A DNA stretch of 64,000 nt from Pseudovibrio sp. JCM 19062. Its GTDB lineage: Bacteria; Pseudomonadota; Alphaproteobacteria; Rhizobiales; Stappiaceae. The notes under the pieces were generated by a model. The model saw nothing but the letters and a program-made list of their open reading frames with translations, was not told the origin of the DNA and did no database searches. A program made the position numbers and the translations under genes. The DNA is taken from positions 1-64,000 of the forward strand of contig BAXV01000009.1 of NCBI GenBank assembly GCA_001310715.1, given 5' to 3'. This document shows, piece after piece, positions 29,012 to 40,882 of the stretch (within the stretch, counting starts at the first letter, position 1; each line of letters opens with the position of its first letter).

Positions 29012-30283
29012 ATGACTGACAAGAACCAAACCTATATTTCTTCCCCGTTTCCGCGCCGCCGCTCTGTGGCGGTAGATGTTGGTGGGGTTATTGTTGGCGG
29101 CCAAGCGCCTGTTGTTGTTCAGTCCATGACGAATACTGATACCGCAGATGTGGATTCCACGGTTGCGCAGGTTTCTGCTCTGGCACGTGCCGGGTCCGAG
29201 CTGGTGCGGATCACTGTTGATCGCGATGAGGCTGCCGCAGCTGTTCCGCGCATCAAAGAGCGATTGGAACGCATCGGCGTGAATGTTCCGCTTGTGGGGG
29301 ACTTCCACTACATCGGGCACAAGCTGCTGGCGGATCATCCTGCCTGCGCTGAAGCGCTTGATAAGTACCGGATCAATCCGGGCAATGTTGGCTTCAAGAC
29401 CAAGAAAGATAAGCAGTTCGGCCAAATCATTGAAATGGCTATGAAGCACGACAAGCCCGTGCGCATTGGGGTGAACTGGGGTTCACTTGATCAGGAACTG
29501 CTGACCCATTTGATGGATAAGAACCAGCAGGAAGGTTCTCCGCTGACAGCGCAGGAAGTGATGCGCGAAGCGATTTGCCAGTCTGGTTTGTTGTCTGCAC
29601 AGCGCGCCGAAGAGCTGGGCCTTGGCCGTGATAAGATTATTCTATCTGCGAAAGTGTCTCAGGTTCAGGATCTGATTGCCGTTTACACGGATCTGGCACA
29701 GCGTTGTGATTATGCACTTCACCTCGGTCTGACTGAGGCCGGTATGGGTACAAAGGGCATTGTGGCTTCTTCTGCCTCCATGGGGATTTTGCTGCAGCAG
29801 GGCATTGGCGATACCATTCGTATTTCGCTGACCCCGGAACCGGGTGGAGACCGGACCCGCGAGGTTCAGGTTTCTCAAGAGCTGTTGCAAACCATGGGCT
29901 TCCGTAGTTTTGTGCCGATTGTGGCGGCATGTCCGGGTTGTGGGCGTACGACCTCTACAGTCTTCCAGGAGCTGGCGCAGGATATTCAGGAGCATATTCG
30001 CGAGAGTATGCCAAAGTGGCGGGAACAGTATCCGGGAGTTGAAGAGCTCAACGTGGCGGTTATGGGCTGTATCGTGAATGGTCCGGGTGAATCCAAGCAC
30101 GCAGATATTGGTATTTCTTTGCCGGGGACAGGCGAAACACCGGCCGCTCCTGTGTTTGTTGATGGAGAGAAAACTGTTACGCTTCGCGGGCCGAACATTG
30201 CGAATGAATTTAAGGCAATGGTTCTTGATTATATTGAGAAGCGCTATGGTACGGGTGTTTCTTCTGAACACGAGATTTCATAG
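29012..30283 (+). CDS. ispG: 4-hydroxy-3-methylbut-2-enyl diphosphate synthase (GcpE)
   Basis: Penultimate enzyme of the MEP isoprenoid pathway; converts MEcPP to HMBPP with a [4Fe-4S] cluster. Intact at about 423 residues. Seen: [51 protein letters not shown] and the C-terminal cluster ligands CPGCGRTTS and GCIVNGPGE. Start ATG at 29012 (a second ATG at 29006 is in frame). It shows no sign of decay. Confidence 0.96.
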   Translation: MTDKNQTYISSPFPRRRSVAVDVGGVIVGGQAPVVVQSMTNTDTADVDSTVAQVSALARAGSELVRITVDRDEAAAAVPRIKERLERIGVNVPLVGDFHYIGHKLLADHPACAEALDKYRINPGNVGFKTKKDKQFGQIIEMAMKHDKPVRIGVNWGSLDQELLTHLMDKNQQEGSPLTAQEVMREAICQSGLLSAQRAEELGLGRDKIILSAKVSQVQDLIAVYTDLAQRCDYALHLGLTEAGMGTKGIVASSASMGILLQQGIGDTIRISLTPEPGGDRTREVQVSQELLQTMGFRSFVPIVAACPGCGRTTSTVFQELAQDIQEHIRESMPKWREQYPGVEELNVAVMGCIVNGPGESKHADIGISLPGTGETPAAPVFVDGEKTVTLRGPNIANEFKAMVLDYIEKRYGTGVSSEHEIS

Positions 30284-31165
30284 ATGTCGCTGGAGCGGTT
30301 TGTCAAAAAAAAGTTGAACACAAAATCAGAAATAATGCGCCGAAGGAAAAGCCTTCGGTTCTGGTGATTTCTTCGCAAGTCGTCAGTGGGTGCGTTGGTA
30401 TGCGCAGCATGGTGTTTGCGCTGGAACGCATGGGCTTTAACGTCTGGATGCTGCCCACGATCCTTCTGCCATGGCATCCGGGGCAGGGCCGTGGTGAGCG
30501 GATCTCTGCAAATGACGAAGCCTTCACGCATATTGTCGAGCAGATTTGTGCCAGTGACGAGCTGAGCAATGTGAAGGGTGTTCTTTCTGGCTATATGGCG
30601 AATGTGGCTCAGGTTTCTGGCGTGGCGAAGATCGTCGAAGCAGTGAAATCCCGTAACAAGGATGCGGTCTATCTTTGTGATCCGGTGATTGGTGACAAGG
30701 GCGGCCTTTATGTTGCCGAGCCGATTGCGGAAGCTATTCGTGACCAATTGCTTCCACTTGCTGATGTGAGTACGCCAAACCGCTTTGAGCTGGCGTGGCT
30801 CAGTGGGTTTGGAACGGACATGGAAAATGAGGCTGTCGCGGCCGCTCGTACGCTGGGAGTGGAACGCACGATTGTAACGTCATCGCCTGCGATCCGGCGC
30901 AATTCCATTTCCAATCTGCTGGTTGGCCCTCGCGGCAGTCTCGCGATTGAACATGCTGAAGTACAGGGCGCTCCCCATGGCACGGGTGACTTGTTGTCGG
31001 CGTTATATCTGGCGCGCTGCCTGAGCGGACAAAGCGATGAAGACGCGCTGAAAAAAAGCAACGGCTTCAACGTTTGAGCTGGTGGCGCGTTCGGTCAAAG
31101 TTGGTTCTGATGACCTGCTTTATGCGGAACATCAGGATTCACTGATCCAGCCATGGCGCTTGTGA
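30284..31165 (+). CDS. pdxY: pyridoxal kinase (PdxY-like, frameshifted)
   Basis: Ribokinase-fold kinase that phosphorylates pyridoxal to PLP in the salvage pathway, about 290 residues. The body begins VLVISSQVVSGCVGMRS, then TILLPWHPGQG, VLSGYMAN, CDPVIGDKGGLYV, TPNRFELAWLSG and the anion-hole APHGTGDLLSALYLA. The ATG directly after the ispG stop is taken as the start, requiring an indel in the A8 run near 30308; a GTG at 30364 is the alternative. A second extra A near 31055 displaces the C-terminus, which ends S-L-I-Q-P-W-R-L at 31165. Confidence 0.85.
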
Positions 31166-31180
31166 ACACTCGCCGCGTGG

Positions 31181-31943
31181 TTGAGGCACCAGAGCGTGCC
31201 TGAGACCAATGCAGCGACGCCAGTGTGTGTTGCTGGCGTTGATGGCTGTCGGGCAGGTTGGATTGCTGTTTTCCGCTGGCTAGCCTCACAGCACCCCCCA
31301 GAAGTACAGATCTTCCAGAGTTTTGCAGATGTGTTGGGCTCAGAGCATAGGCCCTGCAAGATTGCTGTCGATATGCCTATTGGGCTGCCTGAGAAGATTG
31401 GTCAGGCTGGTCGCGGGCCAGAGAAGGCGGTGCGCCCGCTTCTGGGTATGCGGCAATCTACGGTGTTCTCTATCCCCGCTCGTGCCGCGATCTATTGTGA
31501 AGATTACCGCGAGGCTTGCTCTGCTGCGCTGGCTCATTCGATGCCGCCAAAGAAAGTCTCCAAGCAGACGTTTCATATCTTCCCGAAAATCCGTGAGATT
31601 GATCAGCTCATGACACCTGAGCTGGAAGAGCGGGTGTTTGAGGTTCACCCTGAGGTCGCGTTCTGGCGTTTGAACGGGCAAGAACCTATCGCTGTTCCCA
31701 AAAAAAGTCAAAGGAACCAGCTATCCGCCGGGATTAGATGCGCGGCGGGATTTGCTTGTGCAGTTTGACTATATGGCAAGCTTTCTGGATCAGAAACCGC
31801 CCAAGGGCGCGGCTCGGGATGATCTGATGGATGCGGCTGTGAATGCTGTGATTGCGGAGCGTTTGTTCCACGGGCAGGCGGAGCCATTCCCTTCAGATTA
31901 TGGCCGCGATGAACGCGGGCTGCGCATGGCAATCTGGGCCTAG
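31181..31943 (+). CDS. DUF429 family protein (predicted RNase H-like nuclease)
   Basis: Protein of about 250 residues of the DUF429 family, annotated by fold as an RNase H-like nuclease; no activity has been proven. Seen: VAGVDGCRAGWIAVF (first acidic strand), KIAVDMPIGLPE, FSIPARAA, FEVHPEVAFWRLNG and the C-terminal ARDDLMDAAVNAVIAERL with another conserved Asp. The start is a TTG at 31181 or a GTG at 31196. One A too many near 31705 (A7 for A6) breaks the frame between P-K-K and V-K-G. Possibly co-transcribed with pdxY. Confidence 0.82.
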
Positions 31944-31990
31944 CCTGACTTTCTGATCTTTCTGGAGGTCAACTCGTAAAAGTCAGGCTA
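31941..31990. repeat. 12-bp inverted repeat between convergent genes
   Basis: TAGCCTGACTTT, which begins with the stop codon of the DUF429 gene, pairs perfectly with AAAGTCAGGCTA 26 bases on. No U tract. Placed between two converging genes it probably limits 3' trimming or read-through in both directions. Confidence 0.6.
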
Positions 31991-32003
31991 GGTTCTAAAG
32001 CGC

Positions 32004-33170
32004 TTATTGCGGTTTGATGCGTGGGGCAGGGGCGGCTGGATAAGGATCGTTGACCTCTGCCACAACCTTTGGCTCATCGCTGGTGCGGCTGTTGGAGAAC
32101 AGCGAGGTGAAGTAGCCGAATGCGCGGTCCGTCTCTGACGCTTTCTTTTTAGTAGGAGACGGTTCTTCCGCTGCCAGTGCAAGAACTTTTGCAGTCCCTA
32201 CGTCTGCCGGTGTCGCGTTTGGTCCCGCTGCTTGGCAACATCAGTTGTGGAGGTGCCGCCAAAGAAGGATGCGATTTTTTTCCTTGCGGCGGTTGCTGTT
32301 TTCCATAGCGATTTGGATTTTAGCGGTTTCCTGCGCATCTCTGGCTTGTTTCTTTGCCACGGCAACAGCGATGTTCTTGGGCACTGTGTATGCGGGGCAT
32401 GCGCCGCGTGCGTTGAATTTGGTGCCTTTTTTTGTCTGCCTTTGCGTTGAAGACATACTCTTTTTCGCAGACTTCAATGGCAGGTGGGCGTTTGGTGACC
32501 TCGAAGTGATCGTAGCCACGCTTAAGCATGCGCCAGAATTCATAGTGTTCCGAGTTTGCGTTGATCGCCATGTTTCTTGGCGTCATGCGGAACGGGAAGG
32601 CCTGGACCTGAAACTTTCGCTGTCCCCCAAGGAAGCTGTCGCGGCCAAGGGCGTAGATGTCTGCAATCTGCTTGTCTGTCATGGCGTAACAGCCACGAGA
32701 AGAACAGGCGCCGTGAACCATCAGGTTTGAGCCTGTGCGGCCGTGAGCGCGGTCAAACTTGTTCGGGAAGCCGAGATTGAATGACAGGTAGTAGGAGGAG
32801 AATGGTTCATCAGGCCGGGTGTGACTTCGTAGAAGCCTTCCGGAGCCTGTCGGTCACCCTCTTTGATCTTTGGGCCGAGTTCGCCGGACCATTCACAGAT
32901 GTCATAGGTTTCCAGCAGCGCGTATTCGCCGGACTTGGTCTGTTTCCAGACTTCCAGCTCGGACTCCTGCTTGAACAGGCGTACCATGATCGGAGACTTG
33001 AGCTCCATGTCCTTGGACTGCATCCGATTGATCAGGCTTCTGCTGACGGGTTGCTGGTGTTTCTCAGAGCCAAACTCTGATCCCTGACAAGCAGCTAGCG
33101 TTAATGCCAGCGCAAGCGCGGCAGCGCGCTTTACGTTTTTGCCTGTCTCTCCCTGAAACACTTTAATCAT
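32004..33170 (-). CDS. YafK-type L,D-transpeptidase lipoprotein (frameshifted)
   Basis: Envelope L,D-transpeptidase of about 385 residues with a lipoprotein signal (TLAAC, lipidated Cys near residue 28). The YkuD core reads R-A-H-G-R-T-G-S then LMVHGACSSRGCYAMTDKQIADIYALGRDSFLGGQRKFQVQAFPFRMTP: catalytic Cys in SRGCYAM. E. coli YafK (DpaA) cleaves Braun lipoprotein from murein. The C-terminal 150 residues are a less conserved extension, rich in K/A/P. Frame breaks near 32815, 32430, 32275 (T7 run) and 32235; the last piece ends R-I-K-P-Q at 32006. Confidence 0.85.
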
Positions 33171-33336
33171 GTGTGTGACCTACCCTGCTGGGGCTAGTTT
33201 GCCCGAACCCCAATCTCAACTCTACACTTAGACTATCTGGGTTAAGGTTGACCGAATCTTACCACAGATCATAGATTTTGAGATTGAGGCATATTCCCCA
33301 AGGTGCACTTTCTCCCATGTTTGATTACTCAAACAA

Positions 33337-33368
33337 AAAAGGCACCAGTCGTATATCTGATGCCTTTT
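33337..33368 (-). terminator. rho-independent terminator after accA
   Basis: On the minus strand AAAAGGCATCAG pairs with CTGGTGCCTTTT and runs into TTTTTTG. Confidence 0.85.
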
Positions 33369-33410
33369 ATAAAAAGTTTAGTAGATACCCACAACAAATC
33401 GTAGGTCGAA

Positions 33411-34367
33411 TCAGCTGAGTTCACGACCTATGCGTAAGAATTTCTCTCGACGCTGCTTTTTGAGATCGTCTGGAGACTGGCCAGCCATCTTGGTCAAAGC
33501 GTTTTCAATGCTGGTTCCAGCGCGATCAATAACGATCTCTTTTGCGCGGTGTGCGCCGCCGATTGGCTCTTTGATGATCTCATCAATGACGCCGAAGCCG
33601 GAGAGGTCCTCAGCTGTGATCTTCATGTTGGTTGCTGCATCCTGTGCGCGGGTGCTGTCGCGCCATAGAATGGATGCGCCTGCTTCCGGAGAGATCACAG
33701 AATAGATGGAGTGTTCCAGCATTGCCACGTGGTTGGTGGTTGCAATTGCGATTGCACCGCCGGAGCCGCCTTCACCAATGATGATGGAGATGTTTGGAAC
33801 GCCAAGGCCGAGGCACATGTCAGTGGAGCGAGCGATTGCTTCTGCCTGACCGCGCTCTTCAGCGCCGATGCCGGGATATGCGCCTGCGGTGTCTACGAAG
33901 GAGACAACAGGGATGTTGAAGCGGTTTGCCAGTTCCATGATGCGGACGGCTTTACGGTAGCCTTCCGGACGGGCCATGCCGAAGTTGTGCTTCAGGCGGC
34001 TTTCGGTGTTGTTGCCTTTTTCCTGACCCAAGATGCAACAGACTGTCCACGGAAACGACCAAAGCCTGCAATAATCGCATGATCCTCGGAGAATTTGCGA
34101 TCACCTGCAAGTGGGGTGAAGTCTGTAACCAGAGTATTGATGTAGTCCAGTGCATGTGGACGGTCGGGGTGGCGGGCGACCAGAGTTTTTTTGCCACGGC
34201 GTCAAGCGAGAATAGACGTCGCTGAGTGCCTGATTTGCTTTTTCCTGAAGACGGGCAATCTCGTCTTCCACATCAACCGCTTCACCACCTTCAGCCAGGA
34301 TCTTTAATTCCTGTACTTTTCCTTCAAGGTCAGCAACTGGTTTTTCGAATTCGAGGTAACTGCGCAT
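33411..34367 (-). CDS. accA: acetyl-CoA carboxylase, carboxyltransferase alpha subunit
   Basis: Alpha subunit of the carboxyltransferase that makes malonyl-CoA for fatty acid synthesis, an essential gene. Opens with [20 protein letters not shown] and an [23 protein letters not shown] helix, then continues with [52 protein letters not shown] and [11 protein letters not shown]. About 318 residues, normal length. Indels near 34187 (T7 run) and 34035 break it. A monocistronic layout with terminator at 33337. Confidence 0.95.
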
Positions 34368-34547
34368 ATTGGATATTCACTCGTAACAATCAGCGGGCTT
34401 GAGTCGCCGAGTAAAAAAGGCGTTGAACCGCGCTATAATTTTGGCGCGACACTGGCGACAGCTGGGGCATCTGTCAAGGCTTTGCATCACAAATGTGGGT
34501 GTCTGACCCTCTTGAAACAAGAAGAAATGGGTTTAGAAGTGCAAATC

Positions 34548-35409
34548 CTATCGAGAAGCTGTCTTCTTAGGAGAAGCTGACGTTTGCGGTATGTTGAGCT
34601 GCTGGGCTTTCAGAACAAGTGTGCCAGTCGCTGTAGGGATTGACACCTTGTAGGGAATGAGAAGGTTCGTATCACCAATTGGTGCCAGCCAGGTTTCAAT
34701 CTTTGCGTTTTTGGCCAGATACTGGACGGCCTTTCTTTCAGGGCGGTGTCCGGCGATTGGTTCCCAGCGTGCGGAACAGACAATGACCGGGCCATTGTAA
34801 CCGTCGCTGGAGACTTGGCGCACTTCCTTGAACTTCATATTGATGTTGAAGCGTGCCCAGCCATCATAGATTGGGAGTTTGCGGTCGCAGACTGACGGGT
34901 CAAGAACTTTGGCGCTGGACGGTGCGCTGACAATCGCTGCACTTAACGGATCCATTGCGTTGAGTTTGTGTTCGCCTGTTACCTCGATGCGCGTCTTGGA
35001 GGGCTTGTATTTCGGGGTGACCTGAGTGGTGCGGACGTGGCCGGATCCCTGACCGAGACTGACATAGAAGTTGCGGTTGGAGCGCGAGAGGCCATGGTGT
35101 AGGTGCTGGGCAGGACTCTCGTTCCCTGCATCCACCCGGTTGCCTGTGCTCCGCCCTTGCCTGTGGAGAAGAGTGTGCCGATGCCAGCAGGTTCCATGCC
35201 GACTTTTGCGGAATAAGCATTGTCACGCAGGATGAGGGAGAATGAGCCTTTTCCCACGGTGAAGCTGCATAAGAAATATTGTAGATGCCGCCGAGGCGTT
35301 CTGTTTTCCCCAGTGCAGCTGTGGATAGTGTGCCAAATGAGAGTGCTGCGATGGCCATTACGCATGATTTGCCGAGGAAATTGCAAATCTTTGAAAAAGT
35401 TACTCGCAC
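34548..35409 (-). CDS. DUF3108 domain protein, secreted (frameshifted)
   Basis: Secreted protein of about 287 residues with a DUF3108 domain, function unknown. The start is taken as the GTG at 35409, which has GGAGG at the right distance. A signal peptide follows (CVMAIAALSFGTLSTAALG). The domain reads YNISYA-FTVGKGSFSLILRDNAYSAKVGMEPAGIGTLFSTGKGGAQATG, then SRSNRNFYVSLGQGSG and a long beta-rich C-terminal part ending in PKKTASR. Indels near 35265 and 35105. Its position beside rpmB is conserved in Rhizobiales. Confidence 0.8.
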
Positions 35410-35597
35410 GATACTGTACCTCCGCAGCCGCAGACCTTGGCGTCTGACAGCCTGAGAACTCAGGAAACTGAACAAAAAATCAAACTCGTTGAAATATGAA
35501 ACTACCGAAACAAGGTAACACGGTGGTTAAGAGATGTGAGTTTGTTGAAGTTTTGATTGAAATATGGGCTTCGAACAAGCAAATAGGCAGCAAAGCC

Positions 35598-35626
35598 TTG
35601 ACGAATTCTGCTGTACTAATTATAGC
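35598..35626 (+). promoter_or_regulatory. promoter of rpmB
   Basis: TTGACG at 35598-35603, 17-base spacer, TATAGC at 35621-35626. The predicted start near 35633 leaves a leader of about 115 bases, with no structure I can name. Confidence 0.65.
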
Positions 35627-35747
35627 AAGCCAACTTTTCCGTACAGGCCGGAGGTGGTTCCGCGAGACTATGGCGTCCGCGACCTGCCGGTTTAAACAGA
35701 ATGCGCCCGGAAATGAGGGCGCCTACAAATTATAAAGGGTGACCCTC

Positions 35748-36035
35748 ATGGCACGCCGCTGCGAACTTACCGGTAAAGACGTGATGACCGGCAACAACGT
35801 GTCTCACGCAAAAAACAGGAGCCGTCGTCGGTTCTTGCCAAACCTCTGCAACGTTTCCCTGTTGAGCGATACTCTCGGCGAAACCTACAAACTGCGTATC
35901 TCCGCACACGCACTGCGCTCTGTTGAGCACCGTGGTGGTCTGGACGCATTCTTGTTGAAAGCAGTTGAAGCTGAGCTTTCACCAAAAGCACGCCTGCTGC
36001 GCACCGAAATCAAGCGTCGCCAGGCAGCTGCTTAA
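35748..36035 (+). CDS. rpmB: 50S ribosomal protein L28
   Basis: Intact 95-residue ribosomal protein: [38 protein letters not shown], then [24 protein letters not shown]. Start ATG at 35748, after GGGTGACC; a GTG three codons upstream is unlikely. The C-terminal extension beyond 78 residues is the usual alphaproteobacterial form. Followed closely by the queuosine-precursor transporter gene. Confidence 0.97.
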   Translation: MARRCELTGKDVMTGNNVSHAKNRSRRRFLPNLCNVSLLSDTLGETYKLRISAHALRSVEHRGGLDAFLLKAVEAELSPKARLLRTEIKRRQAAA

Positions 36036-36062
36036 TCACATCTTTCTTGAAAGGGATTGAGC

Positions 36063-36706
36063 GTGAATAAGTCGAATACTGCCCGACCACTGGCTTTTGC
36101 ATTATGGCAATGACCGCAGTGGTCGTGGCGTCGAATTACCTCGTTCAATTCCCTGTTCAGGGAATGCTCGGGGCTGTTGATCTGGCAGACCTGCTTACTT
36201 GGGGTGCATTCACTTATCCGGTGGCATTCCTTGTAACTGATTTGATTAACCGACAGTTTGGTCCTGCTGCTGCACGCAAAGTTGTGTACGCTGGTTTTGC
36301 TGTTGCTGTTGCTCTATCTATCGTTCTGGCAACACCACGCATTGCAATTGCTTCAGGAAGTGCATTCCTGATCGCTCAATTGCTTGACGTGACTGTGTTC
36401 CACCGTCTTCGTGAAGGTCACTGGTGGAAGGCGCCTGTCGTTTCTTCCACGCTTGGTACCATGCTCGATACCGTACTGTTCTTTAGCCTTGCTTTTGCAA
36501 CACAGTTCGCGTTTTTGGGTTCTCACGATGCGTTTGCGGTAGAGGTTGCGCCTTTGTTTGGCGTGTTTGCTTTGGAAGTTCCTCGTTGGGTTTCCTGGGC
36601 AATGGGTGACTTCGGTGTCAAGATCATCGTCGCGATGAGCATGCTTGTGCCATACCGCATCGCTTTGGGGGTCATCGGCGCGGTACCTGCTCCACAGCGC
36701 GGATAG
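36063..36706 (+). CDS. queuosine precursor transporter (YhhQ/VUT family)
   Basis: Inner-membrane protein of about 214 residues with six predicted helices that imports a queuosine precursor (preQ0 in E. coli YhhQ). Seen: SNYLVQFPV, LLTWGAFTYPVAFLVTDLINRQFGPAAARKVVY and FHRLREGHWWKAPVVSSTLGTMLDTVLFFSLAF. The start is the GTG at 36063; one A is missing near 36100 (A-L-W-Q-stop for A-L-M-A-M-T). It is 27 bp after rpmB and ends at a terminator. Confidence 0.88.
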
Positions 36707-36730
36707 CTGTTTGCTTGATAAGAATTTTAG

Positions 36731-36763
36731 AAAGGCATCGGACTTGGGTTCGGTGCCTTTTTT
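36731..36763 (+). terminator. terminator after the queuosine transporter
   Basis: AAAGGCATCG pairs with CGGTGCCTTT around a 10-base loop, followed by TTT G TTTTT. Confidence 0.85.
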
Positions 36764-36797
36764 GTTTTTCTATAAGTGTTTGCTGCAATAAGCTCGG

Positions 36798-37921
36798 TTA
36801 TCTGGGCTTGGCTTTGGGAGCGGGCACGAGCTTTACTTCCTTTGGTGCAGGCACAAACGGCTCTCTGAAAGGATCGTTATCTGTCAGGACAAAGCGCAGC
36901 AGTACGGTGCGTTGCAGGAACGATTGGTTGTTGTCTGACATGAGAGAGAGAACGGTTTCTCCAAATGCGTTCTGGTGCACACTCAGAGCTTCCATATTAT
37001 CAATCTGATAGCTGAAATCAGCGGTCAGGAGCGTTTTTCCGGTGTGGAGGTGGTCTGGTCTCAGGTTTGTGCCATCCAGCTGCCTGATGCGCATGCCAAG
37101 GCTTCTGCGAGGTTGAACAAGCGCTCCAGTATCAAAAGGTCGCCATTGGGCAAGAAGGCAGCGTCCGTGATGTCGAAGTTGCCCTGCCTCTTAATCCAGA
37201 ATTTGCCTGCCTTGGGGCCTCCGATGATCCACGCTGGTCTGTTGTGGTCCAGTGACTGCCCGCGTTCGGCAATTGTTATGATTGCGCCAGAAAGAGGGGA
37301 GCCGGGCGGTGCAACTGCGACGGACTCAAGGCTCTTGTTCGTTGCCAGACCTCTGATCTCTTTGGGGATCAGGAGGTGCTTTGCACGCTCTTCGCCTGTT
37401 GCCAGAGGAAGCGGATACGTCATGATGCCGCCTTTGCCTTCGTGACTGACGAAGATGCGCGGGCCGTTGGTTGTGTCACCTATGCTCAGAGCTTCTGTGT
37501 CGGCTTTGGACGTGCGTTTGAGTGTTTTGCCATTGCTGCCTAGTAGTGGAGCTGTTTCGGTCTCCAGCAGCTTTAGAGGCTTTCCACGGCTCGATTGTGA
37601 GAGCTTGCCCCGCAGCCACTGACCGCGATCGGAGACCGCAATGATGTTCGTGCCGCTGTTGAGTGTCAGCAGGCCTGAGTAGCCGCCGAAATGACGGCTC
37701 GAGCTGCTCAGCTCAAGGCCACCCAGAAACAGGAGAGGGCCGTATTGCTCTGATTGGGCGCTGGAGAATTTGAAGTGGTCAATCTGTTTGGAACGCACGC
37801 TCATTGGCTGGAAGCCGCTCTGTTGCGCTTCGCTTTCGCTAAAAGGCAAAGAAGCAGCGACTGCAGTTGTTGCTGCTACCGCTGCTGCTCCTGTTAGCAA
37901 ATTGCGTCGTGTTAACTTCAT
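36798..37921 (-). CDS. esterase-like-activity-of-phytase domain protein, Tat-exported
   Basis: Exported protein of about 374 residues with the phytase-type esterase-like beta-propeller domain (PF13449 family by appearance). Tat leader: [27 protein letters not shown]. The body has [18 protein letters not shown], [28 protein letters not shown] and [36 protein letters not shown]. One indel near 37095 (A-S-G-S-W against M-R-I-R-Q-L-D-G-T). Its ATG overlaps the cobT stop by four bases. The substrate is unknown. Confidence 0.85.
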
Positions 37922-39800
37922 CGGCGTCCGCGATGTTTGCCGGGATCCTGACCGCTGTTTTCGTCAAACAAATCAGCAAGCTGATCTGTCATGGCTCCAG
38001 CCAGTTCCTCGGCGTCCACGATTGTCACTGCACGTTTGTAGTAGCGGGTCACATCGTGGCCGATACCGATTGCGATCAACTCGACCGGAGATCTGTTTTC
38101 GATCTCTGCGATCACGCTGCGCAGGTGCTTTTCCAGATAGTTGCCCGGATTCACTGAAAGTGTGCAGTCATCTACCGGTGCGCCGTCTGAAATCATCATC
38201 AGGATGCGGCGACGTTCCGGGCGTCCGAGCAAGCGCTTGTGTGCCCAGTCCAGTGCTTCGCCGTCGATGTTTTCCTTTAGCAGCCCTTCGCGCATCATCA
38301 GGCCGAGATTGCGCTTGGCGCGGCGCCAAGGGGCATCTGCGGACTTGTAGATGATATGACGCAGATCGTTCAGACGGCCCGGACTGGACGGCTTACCATC
38401 TTTAAGCCACGCTTCGCGGGACTGGCCGCCTTTCCACGCTTTGGTGGTGAAGCCGAGGATCTCTACCTTCACGCCGCAGCGTTCCAGCGTGCGGGCCAGA
38501 ATATCTGCGCAGGTGGCTGCAACGGTGATCGGGCGACCGCGCATAGAGCCGGAGTTGTCGATCACCAGTGTTACGACGGTATCGCGGAACTCGGTGTCGT
38601 TTTCCCATTTGAACGCAAGCGGTTGCAATGGATCAATGACCACACGGTGAAGGCGGGCACTGTCGATGATGCCTTCTTCCAGATCAAAGTCCCAGGACCG
38701 GCTTTGCTGCGCCATCAGCTTACGCTGCAAGCGGTTGGCGAGGCGGGAAACTGCCCCAGACAGGGAAGCCAACTGTTTGTCGAGGAAGCCACGTAGACGG
38801 TCCAGCTCTTCCTGATCGCACAGGTCTTCTGCTGCGATAATTTCGTCGAAGGCTTGCGTGAAGATGCGATAGGCATCGGCTGAGGGCTGGTTGGTGAACG
38901 GGTGTTCACGGCGTTCCTGTTCGCCCGGCTCTTCAGCCTGATCGGACATATCCTCGTCGGAAAGGTCCTGCATCTCGCTGTCGACGCCTTCGGTTTCACC
39001 GCTTTCCTGCTCTTCGCCGGAGAGCTCCATCTCTTCAGGAGCGCCTTCCTGATCGCCCTGATCTTCCTGAAGGTCACCGGAGGTGTCAGAGCGGTCGTCC
39101 TGGTCCTGCTGGTTTTCGTCGTTGTTCTCGTCGTCTTCGGGCTCTTCGCCCAGCTCATCAGCCATGTCGAGAGACGTGAGAAGATCCCGCATCTGCTTGG
39201 CAAATGCGGTCTGGTCATCCATGCGGGTGATGAGCTTGTTCAGATCATGGTCCGCTTTTTCTTCAACGAACGGTCTCCATAGGTCCACCATACGCTGTGC
39301 ACTTTTAGGGACTTTGCGGCCCGTCAGGCGTTCGCGGACGAGCAGGGCTATGGCGTCCTGCATCGGTGCTTCGTCTTTGGCGGTGACCTCAGCGAAGTTG
39401 CCTTTGAAGTAGCGATCTTCGAGCATGGCGTCGATGTTATCGCCAGCGCCGGGCATACGGACAGCACCAAGGGCTTCGACACGGGCTTGCTCGACCGCGT
39501 TGAAAATGGCGCGTGCATTTCGCCTGAGGAATATGCTTGGTGTGAACGGCCGGATCATGACAGGCAAGGCGCAGAGCCATGGAGTCGCCCAAACCGCGGG
39601 TAACGGCGACTTCGTCCTTTGTCATCGTGCGGGAGGGTTCCGGCAGGCGTATGCGCCCGCTGGTCATTCCCGGTTTATCCGGCGAAAAAACAACCTCCAG
39701 CTCAGGTTCGCCTGCGATGGCTCTGACTGTAGAGCCATCGCTTGCTTGAATGGCTGGCTGGCAGGTTTGTTCTTGGCTGAGGAGTTGCTGGTACCTGCCA
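37918..39800 (-). CDS. cobT: aerobic cobaltochelatase subunit CobT
   Basis: CobT of the CobNST cobalt chelatase in aerobic B12 synthesis, about 628 residues. N-terminal [18 protein letters not shown] region, a long acidic linker (residues about 215-300, runs of E, D, Q) and a C-terminal VWA domain with the MIDAS motif [10 protein letters not shown] and ISDGAPVDD. Indels near 39720 (missing base in CTACAG) and 39545 break the first 90 residues. It follows cobS by 10 bp. With CobS (AAA+) it forms the chaperone complex; CobN is not in this window. Confidence 0.95.
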
Positions 39801-39810
39801 TGGAACTCCC

Positions 39811-40796
39811 CTTAACTCATGACGATGTTTGCCGCGGATTCAGGAAGGTCTTCCCCGAAACAGCGCTGATAGAACTCGGAGACCAGCGCTTGCTCGGTAT
39901 CGTCACACTTGTTCAGGAAGGTCAGGCGGAAGGCGAAGCCGATATCGCCAAAGATTTCAGCGTTCTCTGACCATGTGATCACTGTACGTGGCTCATCACG
40001 GTGGAGAGCTCGCCGTTCATGAACGCGCTACGGGTCATGTCGCAACGCGAACCATCTTGGAGACGATGGAGCGGCCTTCAGCGCCGTTGTAGTGCGGAGA
40101 TTTGGCAAGAACGATCTCGACTTCATTGTCGTGAGGCAGATAGTTCAGTGTGGTTACGATAGACCAGCGGTCCATCTGGCCCTGGTTGATCTGCTGCGTG
40201 CCGTGGTAGAGGCCGGAGGTATCGCCAAGACCAACGGTGTTGGCGGTCGCAAACAAGCGGAATGCTGGATGTGGATTGATCACGCGGTTCTGATCTAGGA
40301 GGGTCAAACGCCCGGAAACCTCAAGAACGCGCTGGATCACGAACATCACATCCGGACGGCCTGCGTCGTATTCGTCGAACACAAGCGCGACGTTGTTTTG
40401 CAGGGCCCAAGGCAGGATGCCGTCTTTGAATTCGGTGACGGTGTGACCGTCCTTGATAACGATGGCGTCCTTACCGACCAGATCGATACGGGAAATATGG
40501 CTGTCGAGGTTTACGCGCACACAAGGCCAGTTGAGGCGGGCAGCGACTTGCTCGATGTGGGTTGATTTACCAGTGCCGTGGTAGCCAGAGACCATTACGC
40601 GGCGGTTTTTCGCGAAACCTGCGAGAATTGCTAGTGTGGTGGCACGATCAAAGAGATAATCCGGGTCGATGTCGGGGACATGCTCGTTTGGTTCAGCAAA
40701 TGCCTGAACTTCCAAGTCGCTGTCGATTCCAAATACTTCACGTACAGAAATTGTTTCGGTTGGCAGGGTTTGAGCGGTCTGCATGGTGTCTATCAT
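39811..40796 (-). CDS. cobS: aerobic cobaltochelatase subunit CobS
   Basis: AAA+ ATPase of the CobNST chelatase, about 328 residues. Walker A is GYHGTGKST, Walker B is [13 protein letters not shown], and sensor 1 is [17 protein letters not shown] 5 bases ahead of the ATG at 40796 fixes the start. Indels near 40038 and 39985 displace the C-terminal 75 residues, whose repaired end is [15 protein letters not shown] at 39813. Supplies cobalamin needed by ecm at 2.0 kb. Confidence 0.95.
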
Positions 40797-40882
40797 TTTT
40801 CCTCCGCGGCCCCACGTCGAAATCGGGGTAATGCAAATCTAGAAAGTCGAGAGAGGTCTGGAAACTAGCCGAACGGATGACC

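Noticed and set aside
35496..35735. 79-codon plus-strand frame upstream of rpmB
   Set aside because: It overlaps the strong rpmB promoter and has no support as a protein.
39811..40882. Cobalamin riboswitch ahead of cobS
   Set aside because: The upstream space to the J-domain gene is only 86 bp and shows no B12-box-like sequence.
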